Source: Pseudomonadota bacterium (GTDB lineage Bacteria; Pseudomonadota; Gammaproteobacteria; UBA9214). From it: a stretch of 64,000 nt of DNA. The notes beneath the pieces are model-generated. The model was not told the origin of the DNA. It did no database searches and worked only from the letters and a program-made list of their open reading frames with translations. Made by a program: the position numbers and the translations under genes. The stretch lies in contig JAWLAI010000004.1 of the NCBI GenBank assembly GCA_041395565.1, positions 1 to 64,000 on the forward strand. Reading direction: 5' to 3'. This document shows, piece by piece, positions 9,331 through 17,983 of the stretch (position 1 is the stretch's first letter; the number at the start of each line of letters is the position of its first letter).

Positions 9331-9633
9331 TCAGGTCGAGGACAGCCGAATTTCCGGCAGGGTCCCGCTGTTGTACAGCACCAGGTCCCAGGTCCCGGCG
9401 TCGTGATCGAAACGCAGGATATAGATACCGCCGTCACCGCCACGAACCTTGAAGTGGCTGTGGTGCGGATCCAGCCAGCGGTCGATGATCTCGGTCACCT
9501 CGACCGTGCGCCTGCCGATGTAGAAGCGCTGCGGCGCTTCCTCCGCGCGGTATCCTGCATGGCAGTCGACCCGGATTCCGCTAGGCTGTGCCTCGGTATC
9601 GCTGTCGCTATGCCATTCGGTGTCGTCGCCCAT
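9331..9633 (-). CDS. Small conserved protein of unknown function (YIGRRxVEVxEIIDRW type)
   Basis: The protein has 100 residues from ATG 9633, supported by an AGGGA site 6 bp upstream; an in-frame extension to 9738 lacks a site. The middle contains RFYIGRRTVEVTEIIDRW and FKVRGGDGGIYILRFD. These look like a small beta-rich domain seen in many proteobacteria as an uncharacterised cytosolic protein. No catalytic signature is visible. Confidence 0.6.
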   Translation of the reverse strand: MGDDTEWHSDSDTEAQPSGIRVDCHAGYRAEEAPQRFYIGRRTVEVTEIIDRWLDPHHSHFKVRGGDGGIYILRFDHDAGTWDLVLYNSGTLPEIRLSST

Positions 9634-9885
9634 TGCCGTCCCTCGCTGCCGATCGGCGCCGTGCCGATCCAGACGCCATGGCGGCCGGGCGCCCGTCGCA
9701 GTGGCAAGGGCGGGTCCGCTGGCGCGCATGGCAGTCATGATTATGACACGAGCGGTCAGATGCGACAGCGGGCGCAGGAGGGAACACGTCCCCGGCTGCC
9801 GCCATCCGCAGGGTGGTCAATCGCCGTCCCCGGTACGCGGGCGGCCGTGGAACGGGTGTGCCCCGCTCCCGCGACGGGGGTACGG

Positions 9886-10293
9886 CTAGCGCAGGCAATC
9901 GGGGACGTGGAATTCCTCGTCCAGCCCGTACACCTCGTCGAAGACCCCGTCGCAATCGCTGTCGCGGATGACGTAATTGCTGGAGCCGCTGTCGGAGTCA
10001 TGCGTATCCAGACTCCACGCCCAGGTGATCCCTTTCGTGGTCATGCTGAACAGGCTGTCCATGGCCGGGTTCATATAGGTCACGATGTGCGTCTCGTTCA
10101 CCCCGTCGCCGTCGCCGTCGGCATCGCGCTGGGTGTGCTCGGTGTATCCCTCCAGGCTCGGGGGAGTGAAATGTTCCGCCCGTACCAGTGCCGGAGACAG
10201 CAGCAGCAGACCGGCGAGCAGGCATGGCCACAGGCGACAGGCCTCGCTCGGGCAGGTACCGGCCAGCAGCCGGTTCGACAATGTTTCGATCAT
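9886..10293 (-). CDS. Secreted Asp-rich, calcium-binding-like protein
   Basis: The protein has 135 residues from ATG 10293. A signal peptide spans about residues 1-39 (WPCLLAGLLLLSPALVRAE), so the mature protein is exported. Two Asp/Gly-rich stretches (DADGDGDGVNE near the start, DSDCDGVFDEVYGLDEEF near the end) resemble thrombospondin type 3 or EF-like calcium loops. The ribosome site is weak (GAG about 10 bp upstream). The function is unknown. An in-frame extension upstream to 10434 looks artificial. Confidence 0.55.
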   Translation of the reverse strand: MIETLSNRLLAGTCPSEACRLWPCLLAGLLLLSPALVRAEHFTPPSLEGYTEHTQRDADGDGDGVNETHIVTYMNPAMDSLFSMTTKGITWAWSLDTHDSDSGSSNYVIRDSDCDGVFDEVYGLDEEFHVPDCLR

Positions 10294-10443
10294 GGAATAA
10301 TTCTCATTCAGCGTTATTGTGTTGTATGCCGGCCATGGAGCCGGTCGACTCGCCCCCCAAGTAGAGCAGAAAGCCGCGCGCGTTCCCAGTGGTGCGCTGG
10401 TAAAACAGGCACATGCTCTCCTTGTTAACCGCACGTAAGTGCT

Positions 10444-10457
10444 AGTACATCTGTACT
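10444..10457. repeat. Short inverted repeat in divergent promoter region
   Basis: AGTAC-atct-GTACT forms a perfect 5-bp inverted repeat between the divergent genes at 10293 and 10523. The same region begins with a 12-mer (AAGTGCTAGTAC, 10437-10448) that recurs at 6996-7007 upstream of the peroxidase gene. It could be an operator; the evidence is only the symmetry and the recurrence. Confidence 0.3.
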
Positions 10458-10522
10458 ATTTGTAATCATGCCAGGTTGCCGACACCTTGCATACAGTCAT
10501 AGTCCAAGACACGGAGGTCTTC

Positions 10523-11056
10523 ATGTCCTATCACCGTTTCGGTCAGTTTCTGGTCAACAAGGGGGTCATCACCGATCACCAGCTGCTCAAGGCGCTGGGC
10601 GAGCAGCGTGCCCGCAAGCCCTTGATCGGACAGCTTGCGATCAGCGAGCGCCTGGTGACGGTGGGGGAGGCGATGGAGATCCTGCACGAGCAGGCCGGCA
10701 CCCATCTTTATTTCGGCGAGGTTGCGGTGCGGCTCGGCTACCTGACCCAGAAGCAGGTCGATGCCCTGCTGGATCTGCAGGAGAGCTACCCGCCACGCCT
10801 GGGTGAGGTGCTGGTCGACAGCGGTCTCGTCGAGCGGGACTGCGTCGAGCGCATGCTCAACGAATATCACCTCGCCTATCCCGTGCGCGTGCGCGCCAAG
10901 CCACGCGGCAAGCGCAGCTGTAACACCACCGGCACCCGCACAGCGCGCAAGCCCGCAGCCGCGGAAAAGGCGCCGACCGCAAAGCAGCGTGGCAAACGCA
11001 AGCCGGCCGCGCCGCGCAAGCGGGCGTCGGCGAGCGCGCAGCAGCGGCTCGGCTGA
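10523..11056 (+). CDS. GspE/MshE N-terminal domain protein with basic histone-like tail
   Basis: The protein has 177 residues. ATG 10523 is preceded by GGAGG at 5 bp. Residues 1-~120 contain two tandem copies of the type II secretion ATPase N-domain fold (FGQFLVNKGVITDHQLLKAL and FGEVAVRLGYLTQKQVDALL, plus LGEVLVDSGLVERD). MshEN domains of this kind bind cyclic di-GMP in some proteins. The last ~55 residues are Lys/Arg/Ala/Pro-rich (KPAAAEKAPTAKQRGKRKPA), like bacterial histone H1 tails, and probably bind nucleic acid or acidic polymers. No ATPase domain follows. The combination is unusual. Confidence 0.7.
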   Translation: MSYHRFGQFLVNKGVITDHQLLKALGEQRARKPLIGQLAISERLVTVGEAMEILHEQAGTHLYFGEVAVRLGYLTQKQVDALLDLQESYPPRLGEVLVDSGLVERDCVERMLNEYHLAYPVRVRAKPRGKRSCNTTGTRTARKPAAAEKAPTAKQRGKRKPAAPRKRASASAQQRLG

Positions 11057-11081
11057 GTACAGGCCCGGCGCCGTGGTTGCT

Positions 11082-11651
11082 TCAAATGACCACGTGATGC
11101 TTGCCTACCGGCGTCACGCTGCTCGCCTGGGGGCCTAGCTCACCGGTCTCTTCGGCAAAGCGGACTTCGTTGCCGATTTCCAGCGCATCGAAGCCGCCGT
11201 TCAGCACGCTGTTGCGGTGGAAGTAGATCACCCGGCCGTCCGGCGTGCCGATCTTGCCGTAATCCTCGTCCGGGTGCAGGCTGATCACGTGACCGCCCGG
11301 CACCGGTTCGTGCTGTTTGACGTGTCCGCGCCGCATGTCGACGTGACTCTGCAGCTGGCGCTGCATGGCGTTGAAGGCATCGCGGATCGCGACATAGACG
11401 TCCTCGTGCGAATGATCCTTGTGATGGTGGGGCTGGTTCACCACCAGCTCGCCGTCGGGCACGGTCAGGTCGATGCGGATCTGGAACAACCGGCCCTGAT
11501 GATGATGGGCGTGCGGTGCTTCCACCATCACGCGACAGCTCATGATCCGGTCATAGAACTGTTCGAGCTTGACGGCCTTCTCGCGTATCCGCGCCTCCAC
11601 TGCCTCGGACGGTTCCATGTTGCGGAAGGTGATCTGTAACGGGATTTGCAT
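11082..11651 (-). CDS. hpf: Ribosome hibernation factor HPF/RaiA fused to a cold-shock-like domain
   Basis: The protein has 189 residues with a strong AGGAGG site before ATG 11651. Residues 1-~105 are the HPF/RaiA (sigma-54 modulation) fold: MQIPLQITFRNMEPSEAVEARIREKAVKLE, then VYVAIRDAFNAMQRQLQSHV. A His-rich insertion (HAHHHQG, HHHKDHSHED) lies between. Residues ~125-180 (GKIGTPDGRVIYFHRNSVL, NEVRFAEETG) match a cold-shock/S1-like RNA-binding fold. HPF binds the 30S decoding centre to idle ribosomes in stress; the extra domain probably adds RNA contact. A UPF0248 gene lies just upstream on the same strand. Confidence 0.88.
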   Translation of the reverse strand: MQIPLQITFRNMEPSEAVEARIREKAVKLEQFYDRIMSCRVMVEAPHAHHHQGRLFQIRIDLTVPDGELVVNQPHHHKDHSHEDVYVAIRDAFNAMQRQLQSHVDMRRGHVKQHEPVPGGHVISLHPDEDYGKIGTPDGRVIYFHRNSVLNGGFDALEIGNEVRFAEETGELGPQASSVTPVGKHHVVI

Positions 11652-11691
11652 AGAGTTCCTCCTGCAGTTGCGGGTACTCAGCGCCCGCCAT

Positions 11692-11946
11692 TCAGTGTGC
11701 GCGCTCCCAGATCAGTTCGCCGTTGCGGAAAACCTGCCTGACCCGGTGCAGCGGGATGCTGTGCAATCCGCCATCCGGGTCGTAGCGGTCGAAGGCGAAG
11801 TGAACGCCGGGTTCGAAGCAGATTTCGCGCATGGCGACGCGGATGATGCGATCCTCGACGCGGTCGTAACAGCCGATCTCGAATTCGGCGGCACCGCATG
11901 CCGGGTCCCAGCGTATGCGGTTGAGCAGTTCGTGGATCGGGATCAT
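11692..11946 (-). CDS. UPF0248 / DUF504 (MJ1316-type RNA-binding) protein
   Basis: The protein has 84 residues. The family pattern is clear: IHELLNRIRWDP near the start, then FEIGCYDRVEDRI, and IPLHRVRQVFRNGELIW at the end. MJ1316/DUF504 domains are thought to recognise RNA ends, partly from their fusion to RNA-processing enzymes. It lies about 40 bp upstream of hpf on the same strand, so the two may be co-transcribed. Confidence 0.75.
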   Translation of the reverse strand: MIPIHELLNRIRWDPACGAAEFEIGCYDRVEDRIIRVAMREICFEPGVHFAFDRYDPDGGLHSIPLHRVRQVFRNGELIWERAH

Positions 11947-11985
11947 GCCGCCGCCCGTCCGCTCGTGCCAGCCGCCGCACTGCCG

Positions 11986-12234
11986 TCATAGTTTGTCCTG
12001 GTGGCAGCTGCCTTCCCGGATCCAGACGCCGCGCCCCTCGCAGCGCAGCAGGTCGTCGCCGCTGCAGACATAGTCGCCGATGGCATAGGAGCGGGAATTG
12101 AAGTAGCAGACGCCCGCCTCCAGTTCGAGGTCAAATGACGGTTCGTCCGCGTCCGTTTCGTCGAAGATGGGTGAGTTCTTCAGTTCCGGGTCCGGTGCGC
12201 CGACTTTCGGAGCGTGTTTGGTGGCATCGGTCAT
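11986..12234 (-). CDS. Small Cys-containing protein, DUF1496-like
   Basis: The protein has 82 residues with an AGGA site before ATG 12234. The first ~35 residues are acidic and disordered. The second half (GVCYFNSRSYAIGDYVCSGDDLLRCEGRGVW) has three Cys and alternating strand pattern, resembling the short DUF1496 domain. It has no signal peptide. It lies 39 bp upstream of the UPF0248 gene, likely in one transcript with hpf. Confidence 0.5.
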   Translation of the reverse strand: MTDATKHAPKVGAPDPELKNSPIFDETDADEPSFDLELEAGVCYFNSRSYAIGDYVCSGDDLLRCEGRGVWIREGSCHQDKL

Positions 12235-12415
12235 GGCTCGTCCTGCGCTGCAAGGGTGATCGTTTATAGGTACTATTCAAACACTTGACTGATATGCCTG
12301 ACATTGAGGTCAGTCAATTACCGGCCACTGGAAGCATCCGCGGCCCCGAACCGCATTGTTATTTCAAATCGCAACCGAATCAAGCGCGTGGTCATGCATC
12401 CCGCAAGGAGAGACG

Positions 12416-12688
12416 ATGCTGAAACCTAGTGATGCCGAGATACAGGCAGCCCTGGCCGAGGCCGAACGCATGCGCGCGCAGGGCGGCGACCCGCATCATC
12501 TTGCCCATTCCCTGCTGTACCTGGAACACCGCGTCCGGCTGTTGGAGGCCGTATTCGAGGCCGCCAAGAACTACCTGCGCTTCGGGCAGGAGGAGCACGA
12601 ACATGCCGTGCTCGCCAACGCCATCGAAGCGGCGCGCAGCGGCGCGGACCACGACAGTGCGCGGGACGGCGAGACGTTCGGGCTGTAG
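12416..12688 (+). CDS. Small helical conserved hypothetical protein
   Basis: The protein has 90 residues with an AAGGAGA site upstream of ATG 12416; the in-frame extension to 12356 is unsupported. It is almost wholly helical and charged (AALAEAERMRAQGGDPHHLAHSLLYLEHRVRLLEAVFEAAKNYLRF). This repeating pattern looks like a conserved small gammaproteobacterial protein, but I cannot name it. It is divergent from the minus-strand stress cluster. Confidence 0.6.
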   Translation: MLKPSDAEIQAALAEAERMRAQGGDPHHLAHSLLYLEHRVRLLEAVFEAAKNYLRFGQEEHEHAVLANAIEAARSGADHDSARDGETFGL

Positions 12689-12806
12689 CGCCGCTCGCAG
12701 CATTACCCGCGGCCGCGGCAACGGCGATTTATTCACCTGGCAAGGTGCGGCCCCGGACGCCGGAACGCGGCACCCCGCTGCTCAGGCCAGTGTCTGCGCC
12801 GGCGGA

Positions 12807-13739
12807 CTACTGGTGAAATTCGCGGTCCGCGAACGGGTCGAAGCGATAATGGATGTCATGATGCAGTGGCGGCAAGGTGCGCAGGTAGGTCGCCAGGGCC
12901 TGGCGGTCCGCCGGGGTGAGCCCCATGCTGCTGGCAGCCAGCACCTCCGACATCAGCGCCCCGGTATAGCTGCCGTCGGGGCGTTGGCCGGTGGCGAGGA
13001 AGCTGTCATGCTCACGCGGCGTCCATGCGCCGATGCCGGTGACCGGATCCATGGTGATGTTGGGGACGGGTCTTTGCTCGGGGCCGGTGGCGGTACCGGA
13101 CAGGTGGCGATCGCGCTGCAGGCCGCCCAGCAGGCCACGGGGCGTATGGCACTCGGCGCAATGCCCCAGCGCGTTGGCGAGGTAGGCGCCCCGGTTCCAG
13201 GCGGCCGAGCGCGCCGGATCGTCCTCCCAGGGCCCCGGGTCGAAGCGGCCGCGCTTCCAGTCACGCACCAGACGGCGCGAGAACAGGTACCACGGCAGCG
13301 CGTGCGGCCGGTTGGCGCGCGCGCTGGGCGGCTGTTGCATCAGCCAGGTGTACAGCGCCTGCACGTCGTCCGGTCGGATGCGGGTATATGACGTGTAGGG
13401 GAAGGCCGGGAAGTAGTCCGCACCGGCCGGGCTGATCCCCATGCCGAGGGCACGGCGGAAATCATCCTCGGACCATGCGCCGATGCCGTGGTCGCGGTCC
13501 GGCGTGATATTGGGCGGGTAGAAGGTGCCGAACGGGGTCTCCAGCGGTCGGCCGCCGGCCAGCGGCACGTCCCGGGTATGGCAGGAGGCGCAGCCGGCCA
13601 CGCCGAACAGGTAGCGGCCGCGCGCGAGCAGATCTGATTCCTTGGCGTGGACCGCCGGGGCGGGCGACAGCGACGCCAGCAGCAAGAGCATCAGGCTCGC
13701 GATACCCGACCCTGCAAGCCTGTTGGCGCGTACCGGCAT
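12807..13739 (-). CDS. Periplasmic dihaem cytochrome c
   Basis: The protein has 310 residues from ATG 13739; a longer frame to 13868 has no leader character. Residues 1-~32 are a signal peptide (LMLLLLASLSPAPAVHAK). Two haem-binding motifs are visible: CASCH near residue 51 and CAECH near 190. Each lies in a class I cytochrome c domain, the second with an upstream NRGAYLANALGHC segment. The layout matches the cytochrome subunits of membrane-bound alcohol, gluconate or sulfur-compound dehydrogenases. No dehydrogenase partner is adjacent, so the electron donor is unknown. Confidence 0.85.
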   Translation of the reverse strand: MPVRANRLAGSGIASLMLLLLASLSPAPAVHAKESDLLARGRYLFGVAGCASCHTRDVPLAGGRPLETPFGTFYPPNITPDRDHGIGAWSEDDFRRALGMGISPAGADYFPAFPYTSYTRIRPDDVQALYTWLMQQPPSARANRPHALPWYLFSRRLVRDWKRGRFDPGPWEDDPARSAAWNRGAYLANALGHCAECHTPRGLLGGLQRDRHLSGTATGPEQRPVPNITMDPVTGIGAWTPREHDSFLATGQRPDGSYTGALMSEVLAASSMGLTPADRQALATYLRTLPPLHHDIHYRFDPFADREFHQ

Positions 13740-13909
13740 GTCCCGTCCCCTGGTTCCGTTCCCGCTGCCGATTGTGCCATGCCCGTGTCCCCGGGTCAGG
13801 CCGGGAGACATTGCCGCCCGTCGGGGCGGTGTGCAAGTGCCGGACCGCTGGCTATAATGCAACGGCACGCGGCAGACCTGCCTGAGCGCTGCAGCTGCTG
13901 TTGTCCCTG

Positions 13910-15376
13910 ATGCCGGCTCGCACCACCCGCACGATCGCGATGCAACTCATGAAAGGCAATCCGGTTCCGGTCCTGTTGGGTATCCTGGTCATCGTCGCCC
14001 TGGCGCTGGCGGGCTACCTGCAATCGCGCCAGCCCGATCTCCCCGCCATACCCGAAGTGATGGTCGATGACTTCTCGCGCCCGGTGCGGGACCAGATCCT
14101 GGCCGCCCGCGCGCAGCTGCTCGCGGCGCCGCAGGACGTCGGGCGCAACCTGGCGCTGGGCAAGATCCTGCATGCCTACCAGCTGCTGCCACCGGCCATG
14201 CGCTGTTATCGCCGGGTCCGGGTGCTGCAGCCGGACGCTTTCGACGCGGCCTACCTGCTTGGCATCGCCCAGGCACAGGCCGGTGATGATGCCGGGGCCA
14301 TCGGCAACCTGCGTGCCGCGCTGGCACTGAAACCGGACTATGCCCAGGCCAAGCTGCGCCTGGGCGAGCTGCTGTACAAGACCGGCGAGCTCGCGGCGGC
14401 ACGGTCCCTGCTCGAGGCCCTGCTGGTGCAGGAGCCGGCATCGGCCTGGGGCCATCACCGGCTGGCGCAGGTGCTGGCCGCGCTCGCCGATCCCGCCGGT
14501 GCAATCGAGCACAACCGCCGCGCGGTCGAGCTGTATCCCGACTTCGGCCCGGCGCACTATGCCCTGGCGCTGGCACTGCGCGATCGCGGCGACACCGCGC
14601 AGGCGCAGGAACACATGGCGCGTTACCGCGAGCACCCGGAACAGACGCCGCCGCACGTCGACCCCCTGCTGCAGGCGCTGGAGGATCTCGACACCAGCGC
14701 GCAGGCGCACGTGCGCCGCGCCAAACAGCTGGAGCGCGCAGGGCGGATGCCGGAAGCGGAGGCGGAGCTGCAGCAGGCGGTAGCCGCCGAGCCCGATTCG
14801 GAAGAGGCGCACAGCTACCTGGTCTGGCTGTACCGTCGACTCAACGACACGGAACGCGCGGAACAGCATTACCGCGCGGCGACCGCACGGGTGCCGAACG
14901 CGATCATGGCAAACCTGGAGTACGGCTCGCTGCTCGCCGAGCAGGGCCGGTTCGCGGCGGCGGCCGCCGCCTTCGAGCGCGTGCTGCAGGCCGATCCGGA
15001 ACACAGTCAGGCACATACGCTGCTGGGACAGGCGCAGGACGAACTGCACCAGCCGGAACAGGCCGAACAGCACTACCGCCAGGCGCTGGCGAGCGATCCC
15101 GGCAATCAGCGTGCGGCGGTGTTGCTCGGCCGGCTACTGTTGCTCGCTGGACAGCAGGACGCGGCGGCTGAACTGTTTGCGCAGGCCGCTGCGGTCGCGC
15201 CACGCGAACGTCCCTACTACCTGCAGCGCATTGCGCAGATCTGGGACGAGGCGGGACGGCGCGACCGTGCCAGGACAGTGCTCGAGCAGGCGCGGGAGCT
15301 GGCCGGGCAGCAGGGCCTGCACCGCCTGCGCGGCGAGATCGAGCAGACACTGGCACGCTGGGGGGAGACGGAATGA
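13910..15376 (+). CDS. Membrane-anchored TPR-repeat protein
   Basis: The protein has about 488 residues. An N-terminal hydrophobic segment (VPVLLGILVIVALALAGYL) is a membrane anchor. It is followed by ten or so tetratricopeptide repeats recognisable by their A..L...P spacing (e.g. AGDDAGAIGNLRAALALKPDY, GRFAAAAAAFERVLQADPEH). No ribosome site clearly chooses between starts at 13910, 13940 and 13949. The stop codon overlaps the ATG of the FG-GAP lipoprotein gene (ATGA), so the two are translationally coupled and likely work together. Confidence 0.75.
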   Translation: MPARTTRTIAMQLMKGNPVPVLLGILVIVALALAGYLQSRQPDLPAIPEVMVDDFSRPVRDQILAARAQLLAAPQDVGRNLALGKILHAYQLLPPAMRCYRRVRVLQPDAFDAAYLLGIAQAQAGDDAGAIGNLRAALALKPDYAQAKLRLGELLYKTGELAAARSLLEALLVQEPASAWGHHRLAQVLAALADPAGAIEHNRRAVELYPDFGPAHYALALALRDRGDTAQAQEHMARYREHPEQTPPHVDPLLQALEDLDTSAQAHVRRAKQLERAGRMPEAEAELQQAVAAEPDSEEAHSYLVWLYRRLNDTERAEQHYRAATARVPNAIMANLEYGSLLAEQGRFAAAAAAFERVLQADPEHSQAHTLLGQAQDELHQPEQAEQHYRQALASDPGNQRAAVLLGRLLLLAGQQDAAAELFAQAAAVAPRERPYYLQRIAQIWDEAGRRDRARTVLEQARELAGQQGLHRLRGEIEQTLARWGETE

Positions 15377-17130
15377 GGCTTGTCGTTGCTAGCTGTAGTG
15401 GTGCGCTGCTGGCCGCGGTGGCGCTGGCCGGCTGTGACGGCGAGCCCCCGGCATCGCAGTCGCCGGCGCTGCCGGCGGCGGCCGGCGCAGCGTTCGAGGA
15501 GGTGGCGGCCGCGACCGGCCTGGTGTTCCGCCACTTCAACGGCGCGAGTGGCGCCTATTACCAACCCGAGGTGTTCGGTCCGGGCGTGGCCGTGTTCGAT
15601 TACGACAACGACGGCGATCTCGATGTCTACCTGCCGCAGGCCGCCATGCCCGACCCGGGACAGTCGGCCGCGGCGGCGCTGTTCCCGCTGCCGCCGGGCC
15701 AGCCGCCCGGCGACCGCCTGTTCCGCAACGCCCTGATACCGGAGGGCGAGCTGCGTTTCGCTGACGTGACGGCGGACGCCGGCATCGCCCATGCCGGCTA
15801 CGCGCAGGGCGTGGCGAGTGGCGATTACGACAACGACGGCTACAGCGATCTCTACGTCACCGGTTTCGGCGCCAACGTGCTCTATCACAACGACGGCGAC
15901 GGCCGCTTCAGCGACGTCACCGCCGCGGCCGGCGTCGATGATCCGCGCTGGAGCACGAGTGCGGCGTTTCTCGACTACGACCGCGATGGTGACCTCGACC
16001 TGTTCGTCGCCAACTACGTGGCTTTCACCGTGGCAGGCAACAAGGCCTGTGCCGGCGCGGATGGCAAGCTCGATTACTGCGGGCCGCAGTCCTACGCCAA
16101 GGCGCGCGACCGGCTGTTCCGCAACGACGGCGACGGCCGCTTCACCGATGTCAGCGACGCGGCCGGGCTGGGCGCGGCGTTCGGACCCGGGCTCGGCGTG
16201 ACCTGTGCGGACTTCGACGGCGATGGCTGGACCGATATCTACGTCGCCAACGACGGCGACGAGAACCAGCTGTGGATCAACCGCCACGACGGCAGCTTCG
16301 AGAATACCGCGCTGATGGCAGGGGTGGCGATCAACGCCTACGGCAAGCCGGAGGCGAGCATGGGCGTGACCGCGGGCGATTTCGACGGCGACGGCGACGA
16401 GGACCTGTTCATGACCCACCTCGACCGCGAGACCAACACGCTGTACGTGAACGACGGCACGGGCAACTTTCTCGATGTCACCGATGCCCACCGTCTGGGC
16501 CGCATCAGTCTGCCCTATACCGGCTTCGGTTCCGAGTGGTTCGACTACGACAACGACGGCGACCTCGACCTGTTCGTCGCCAACGGCGCGGTCAAGCTCG
16601 AGGAAGCGCAGCGCGGTCAGCCGTTCCCCTACGCGGAACGCAACCAGCTCATCCGCAACGACGGCAAGGGCGGGTTCGACGACGTCACCGCTGCGGCCGG
16701 TCCGGCGTTGGCATTGGTCGAGGTCAGCCGCGGCGCCGCCTTCGGCGATATCGACAACGACGGTGATATCGACATCGTGGTGGCCAATAACAACGGTCCG
16801 ACCCGGTTGCTGCGAAACACGGCGGCTGCAGGCAATCACTGGCTGAGCGTGCAGCTCGAAGGTACGCGCGCCAACCGCGCCGGCCTCGGTGCGCGGGTTG
16901 CCGTGTTGCGCGCGGGCAAGCCGGCGCTCTGGCGCCGCGCGCACACCGACGGCAGTTATCTCAGTGCGAACGACCCGCGCGTGCACTTCGGGCTGGGTGC
17001 GGACGGCACGACGCTGGCCGTCGGCGTGGTATGGCCGGACGGGACGCGCGAGCGCTGGGACGAGATCGGGGTGGATGGTTTCGTCACGCTGCGCGAGGGC
17101 AGCGGGTCGGCGTGGGTGGTCACGCCCTGA
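15373..17130 (+). CDS. CRTAC1-like FG-GAP/VCBS lipoprotein with ASPIC/UnbV domain
   Basis: The protein has 585 residues. Residues 1-~20 are a lipoprotein signal with lipobox LAGC. About six FG-GAP/VCBS units follow, each with a calcium-binding D-x-D-x-D-G loop (FDYDNDGDLDVYLPQ, GDYDNDGYSDLYVTG, ADFDGDGWTDIYVAND, GDIDNDGDIDIVVANN). They form a seven-bladed propeller. The C-terminus (NHWLSVQLEGTRANRAGLGARVAV, VVWPDGTRERW) is an ASPIC/UnbV domain. Such proteins are exported and often paired with TPR proteins; their substrate is unknown. It is coupled to the upstream TPR gene by a 4-bp overlap. Confidence 0.87.
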   Translation: MRLVVASCSGALLAAVALAGCDGEPPASQSPALPAAAGAAFEEVAAATGLVFRHFNGASGAYYQPEVFGPGVAVFDYDNDGDLDVYLPQAAMPDPGQSAAAALFPLPPGQPPGDRLFRNALIPEGELRFADVTADAGIAHAGYAQGVASGDYDNDGYSDLYVTGFGANVLYHNDGDGRFSDVTAAAGVDDPRWSTSAAFLDYDRDGDLDLFVANYVAFTVAGNKACAGADGKLDYCGPQSYAKARDRLFRNDGDGRFTDVSDAAGLGAAFGPGLGVTCADFDGDGWTDIYVANDGDENQLWINRHDGSFENTALMAGVAINAYGKPEASMGVTAGDFDGDGDEDLFMTHLDRETNTLYVNDGTGNFLDVTDAHRLGRISLPYTGFGSEWFDYDNDGDLDLFVANGAVKLEEAQRGQPFPYAERNQLIRNDGKGGFDDVTAAAGPALALVEVSRGAAFGDIDNDGDIDIVVANNNGPTRLLRNTAAAGNHWLSVQLEGTRANRAGLGARVAVLRAGKPALWRRAHTDGSYLSANDPRVHFGLGADGTTLAVGVVWPDGTRERWDEIGVDGFVTLREGSGSAWVVTP

Positions 17131-17296
17131 GTGCCCAGCCGGTGCACGGCGTGCGCCGTTCACAGCAACCGGGTTAAGGCGTATGCTGAAGCGGGGGCGC
17201 GGGGGCGGCCCCGACACAGCAGCACAGACAACAACGACAAGTCGCGGCGTGGACGGCTCTGGTGCCTGGTCACGCCAGCGGTGGAGGAGGGGCGAT

Positions 17297-17983
17297 ATGG
17301 CTGTCGAGTCCGGCACCGGTGCCGACCTGGAGCAATTGAAAGCCGCGGTCCGGGATGCGGTTGCGTCCGGCCGGGATCTGCAGGCGCGGGTAGAGCAACT
17401 GATGCTCACCTCCATGCGCAGCATGGGCGTGGACCCGTCCCGGATGCAGGAGCAGATCCGCGCGGCGCTCGAGGGTGTCGAGGCCGGGATCTCGCCGCAG
17501 GATTCGGGCGCTGCCGCGCGCCAGGCCGTGGCCGGTATCGAGGCTGCGCTCCTGCAAGCCGCGGAAGCATCCAGCCTGGCGATCCGGGAAGCGGCCGGTC
17601 ACGCCGGCGAGTTCGCCCGTGACGACCTGAAACGGGCCATCGACGAGCTGGCCACGCTCGAACAGCGCTTCATCCAGACCCTCGCCGCCGCGGGCAAGGC
17701 CGGTTCGCAGGCGGCGCAGGCCGGCTTTGCGGACATGCAGCGGCACCTGGAGGCCAGTGGCAGCGCCTTCGGCGCGCAGTTGACGACGCATGTCGGCACC
17801 CTGCGCGAGCTGCTGGCGCAGCGGGGGCAGGAAGGCCTGCAGGCCGGCGCCGACGCGGCCGTGAAAACGGCGGAGCAGCTGGGCAAACTCGCTGCCTCCC
17901 TGCTGACGGGCATCGGCCAGGGGCTGGCGGACGGCGCGGCGGCGCCGGACGGGGAGCGCGAACACCCGGCAGGCAAGTCCTGA
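17297..17983 (+). CDS. Helical protein upstream of a UbiB-family gene
   Basis: The protein has 228 residues from ATG 17297, with a GGAGGAGGGG site upstream; the frame is open back to 16889 but that part overlaps the FG-GAP gene. It is nearly all amphipathic helix with Ala/Gln/Glu heptads (AARQAVAGIEAALLQAAEASS, FIQTLAAAGKAGSQAAQAG), like apolipoprotein or phasin-type proteins. It overlaps the next gene by one base (TGATG), so it is probably translated together with the UbiB-like protein. A DUF6781-type name is possible but I am not certain. Confidence 0.7.
   Translation: MAVESGTGADLEQLKAAVRDAVASGRDLQARVEQLMLTSMRSMGVDPSRMQEQIRAALEGVEAGISPQDSGAAARQAVAGIEAALLQAAEASSLAIREAAGHAGEFARDDLKRAIDELATLEQRFIQTLAAAGKAGSQAAQAGFADMQRHLEASGSAFGAQLTTHVGTLRELLAQRGQEGLQAGADAAVKTAEQLGKLAASLLTGIGQGLADGAAAPDGEREHPAGKS

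Noticed and set aside
10285..10305. Fur-box-like sequence near the start of the Asp-rich protein gene
   Set aside because: Only about 11 of 19 positions match the consensus, and the site overlaps the start codon region, so it is too weak to list.
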